Positions 7,152 through 7,243 of a stretch of 7,243 nucleotides of DNA are shown piece by piece (the first letter of the stretch is position 1; every line of letters starts with the position of its first letter). The DNA lies in assembly GCA_021820805.1 (NCBI GenBank), contig JAKADF010000161.1:1-7243 (forward strand). The letters are read 5' to 3'. The translations under genes and the position numbers were made by a program. The notes beneath the pieces are model-generated. The model did no database searches and was not told the DNA's origin. It worked only from the letters and a program-made list of their open reading frames with translations. The DNA comes from Bacillota bacterium. Its GTDB lineage: Bacteria > Bacillota > Bacilli > Alicyclobacillales > Alicyclobacillaceae.

Positions 7152-7243
7152 ATGGGGGCAGCATCCATTGCGGAAAGAATGAATCAACTGCCAGTTCAAG
7201 CGATACATCGAAAGATTACGGCAATCATCGGGATCGGCCTATT
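7152..7243 (+). CDS. Probable MFS transporter, N-terminal fragment (cut by window end)
   Basis: Only 30 codons are visible: the start MGAASIAERMNQLP, then basic residues in HRK, then the first hydrophobic residues (ITAIIGIGL) of what looks like transmembrane helix 1. The pattern 'IAERMNQLPV...HRK...IGIGL' is what I know from the N-termini of MFS metabolite:H+ symporters for aromatic and other organic acids. ATG 7152 follows GGGAGG (7139-7144) by 7 bases. The gap to the CoA-transferase stop is 22 bases with no terminator, so the two are probably co-transcribed. The fragment is too short for certainty or a substrate. Confidence 0.65.
   Translation, partial: MGAASIAERMNQLPVQAIHRKITAIIGIGL

Overview
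The window looks like chromosomal DNA of a Gram-positive, Bacillales-type bacterium. The grounds are strong GGAGG-type ribosome binding sites about 5-8 bases before starts, moderate-to-low GC, use of a TTG start, a YhaN-type ATPase (a family best known from Bacillus), and a sigma-54 (SigL) activator controlling a catabolic operon. The genus is not determined; Aneurinibacillus/Brevibacillus-like relatives are a guess. All genes are on the + strand.

Layout: (1) 1-2305 is the 3' part of a large SMC/Rad50-like ATPase gene of the YhaN family, cut by the window start. (2) 2306-2385 is a short gap with a candidate sigma-A promoter whose spacer holds a perfect 14-bp palindrome. It precedes (3) a 578-aa AMP-forming acyl-CoA ligase (2386-4122). 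(4) A long hairpin at 4177-4216 probably ends that transcript. (5) 4363-5730 encodes a PAS-AAA+-Fis HTH sigma-54 activator. (6) 5731-5902 is a compact regulatory region: two perfect palindromes (5746-5764 and 5777-5794) built from TGTTGCA/TGCAACA half-sites, then a sigma-54 -24/-12 promoter (5848-5863). (7) This promoter drives a class III (CaiB/BaiF) CoA-transferase (5903-7129, TTG start) and, 22 bases later, (8) the start of a probable MFS transporter (7152 to the window end).

Likely logic (inference): the PAS activator senses an unknown small molecule, binds the palindromes and activates SigL-RNA polymerase. The operon takes up an organic acid (MFS) and converts it to a CoA thioester (CoA-transferase). 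The neighbouring ligase offers an ATP-dependent route to a CoA thioester but appears to be a separate transcription unit. The substrate cannot be read from the sequence. The YhaN-type gene belongs to DNA metabolism and is probably unrelated.
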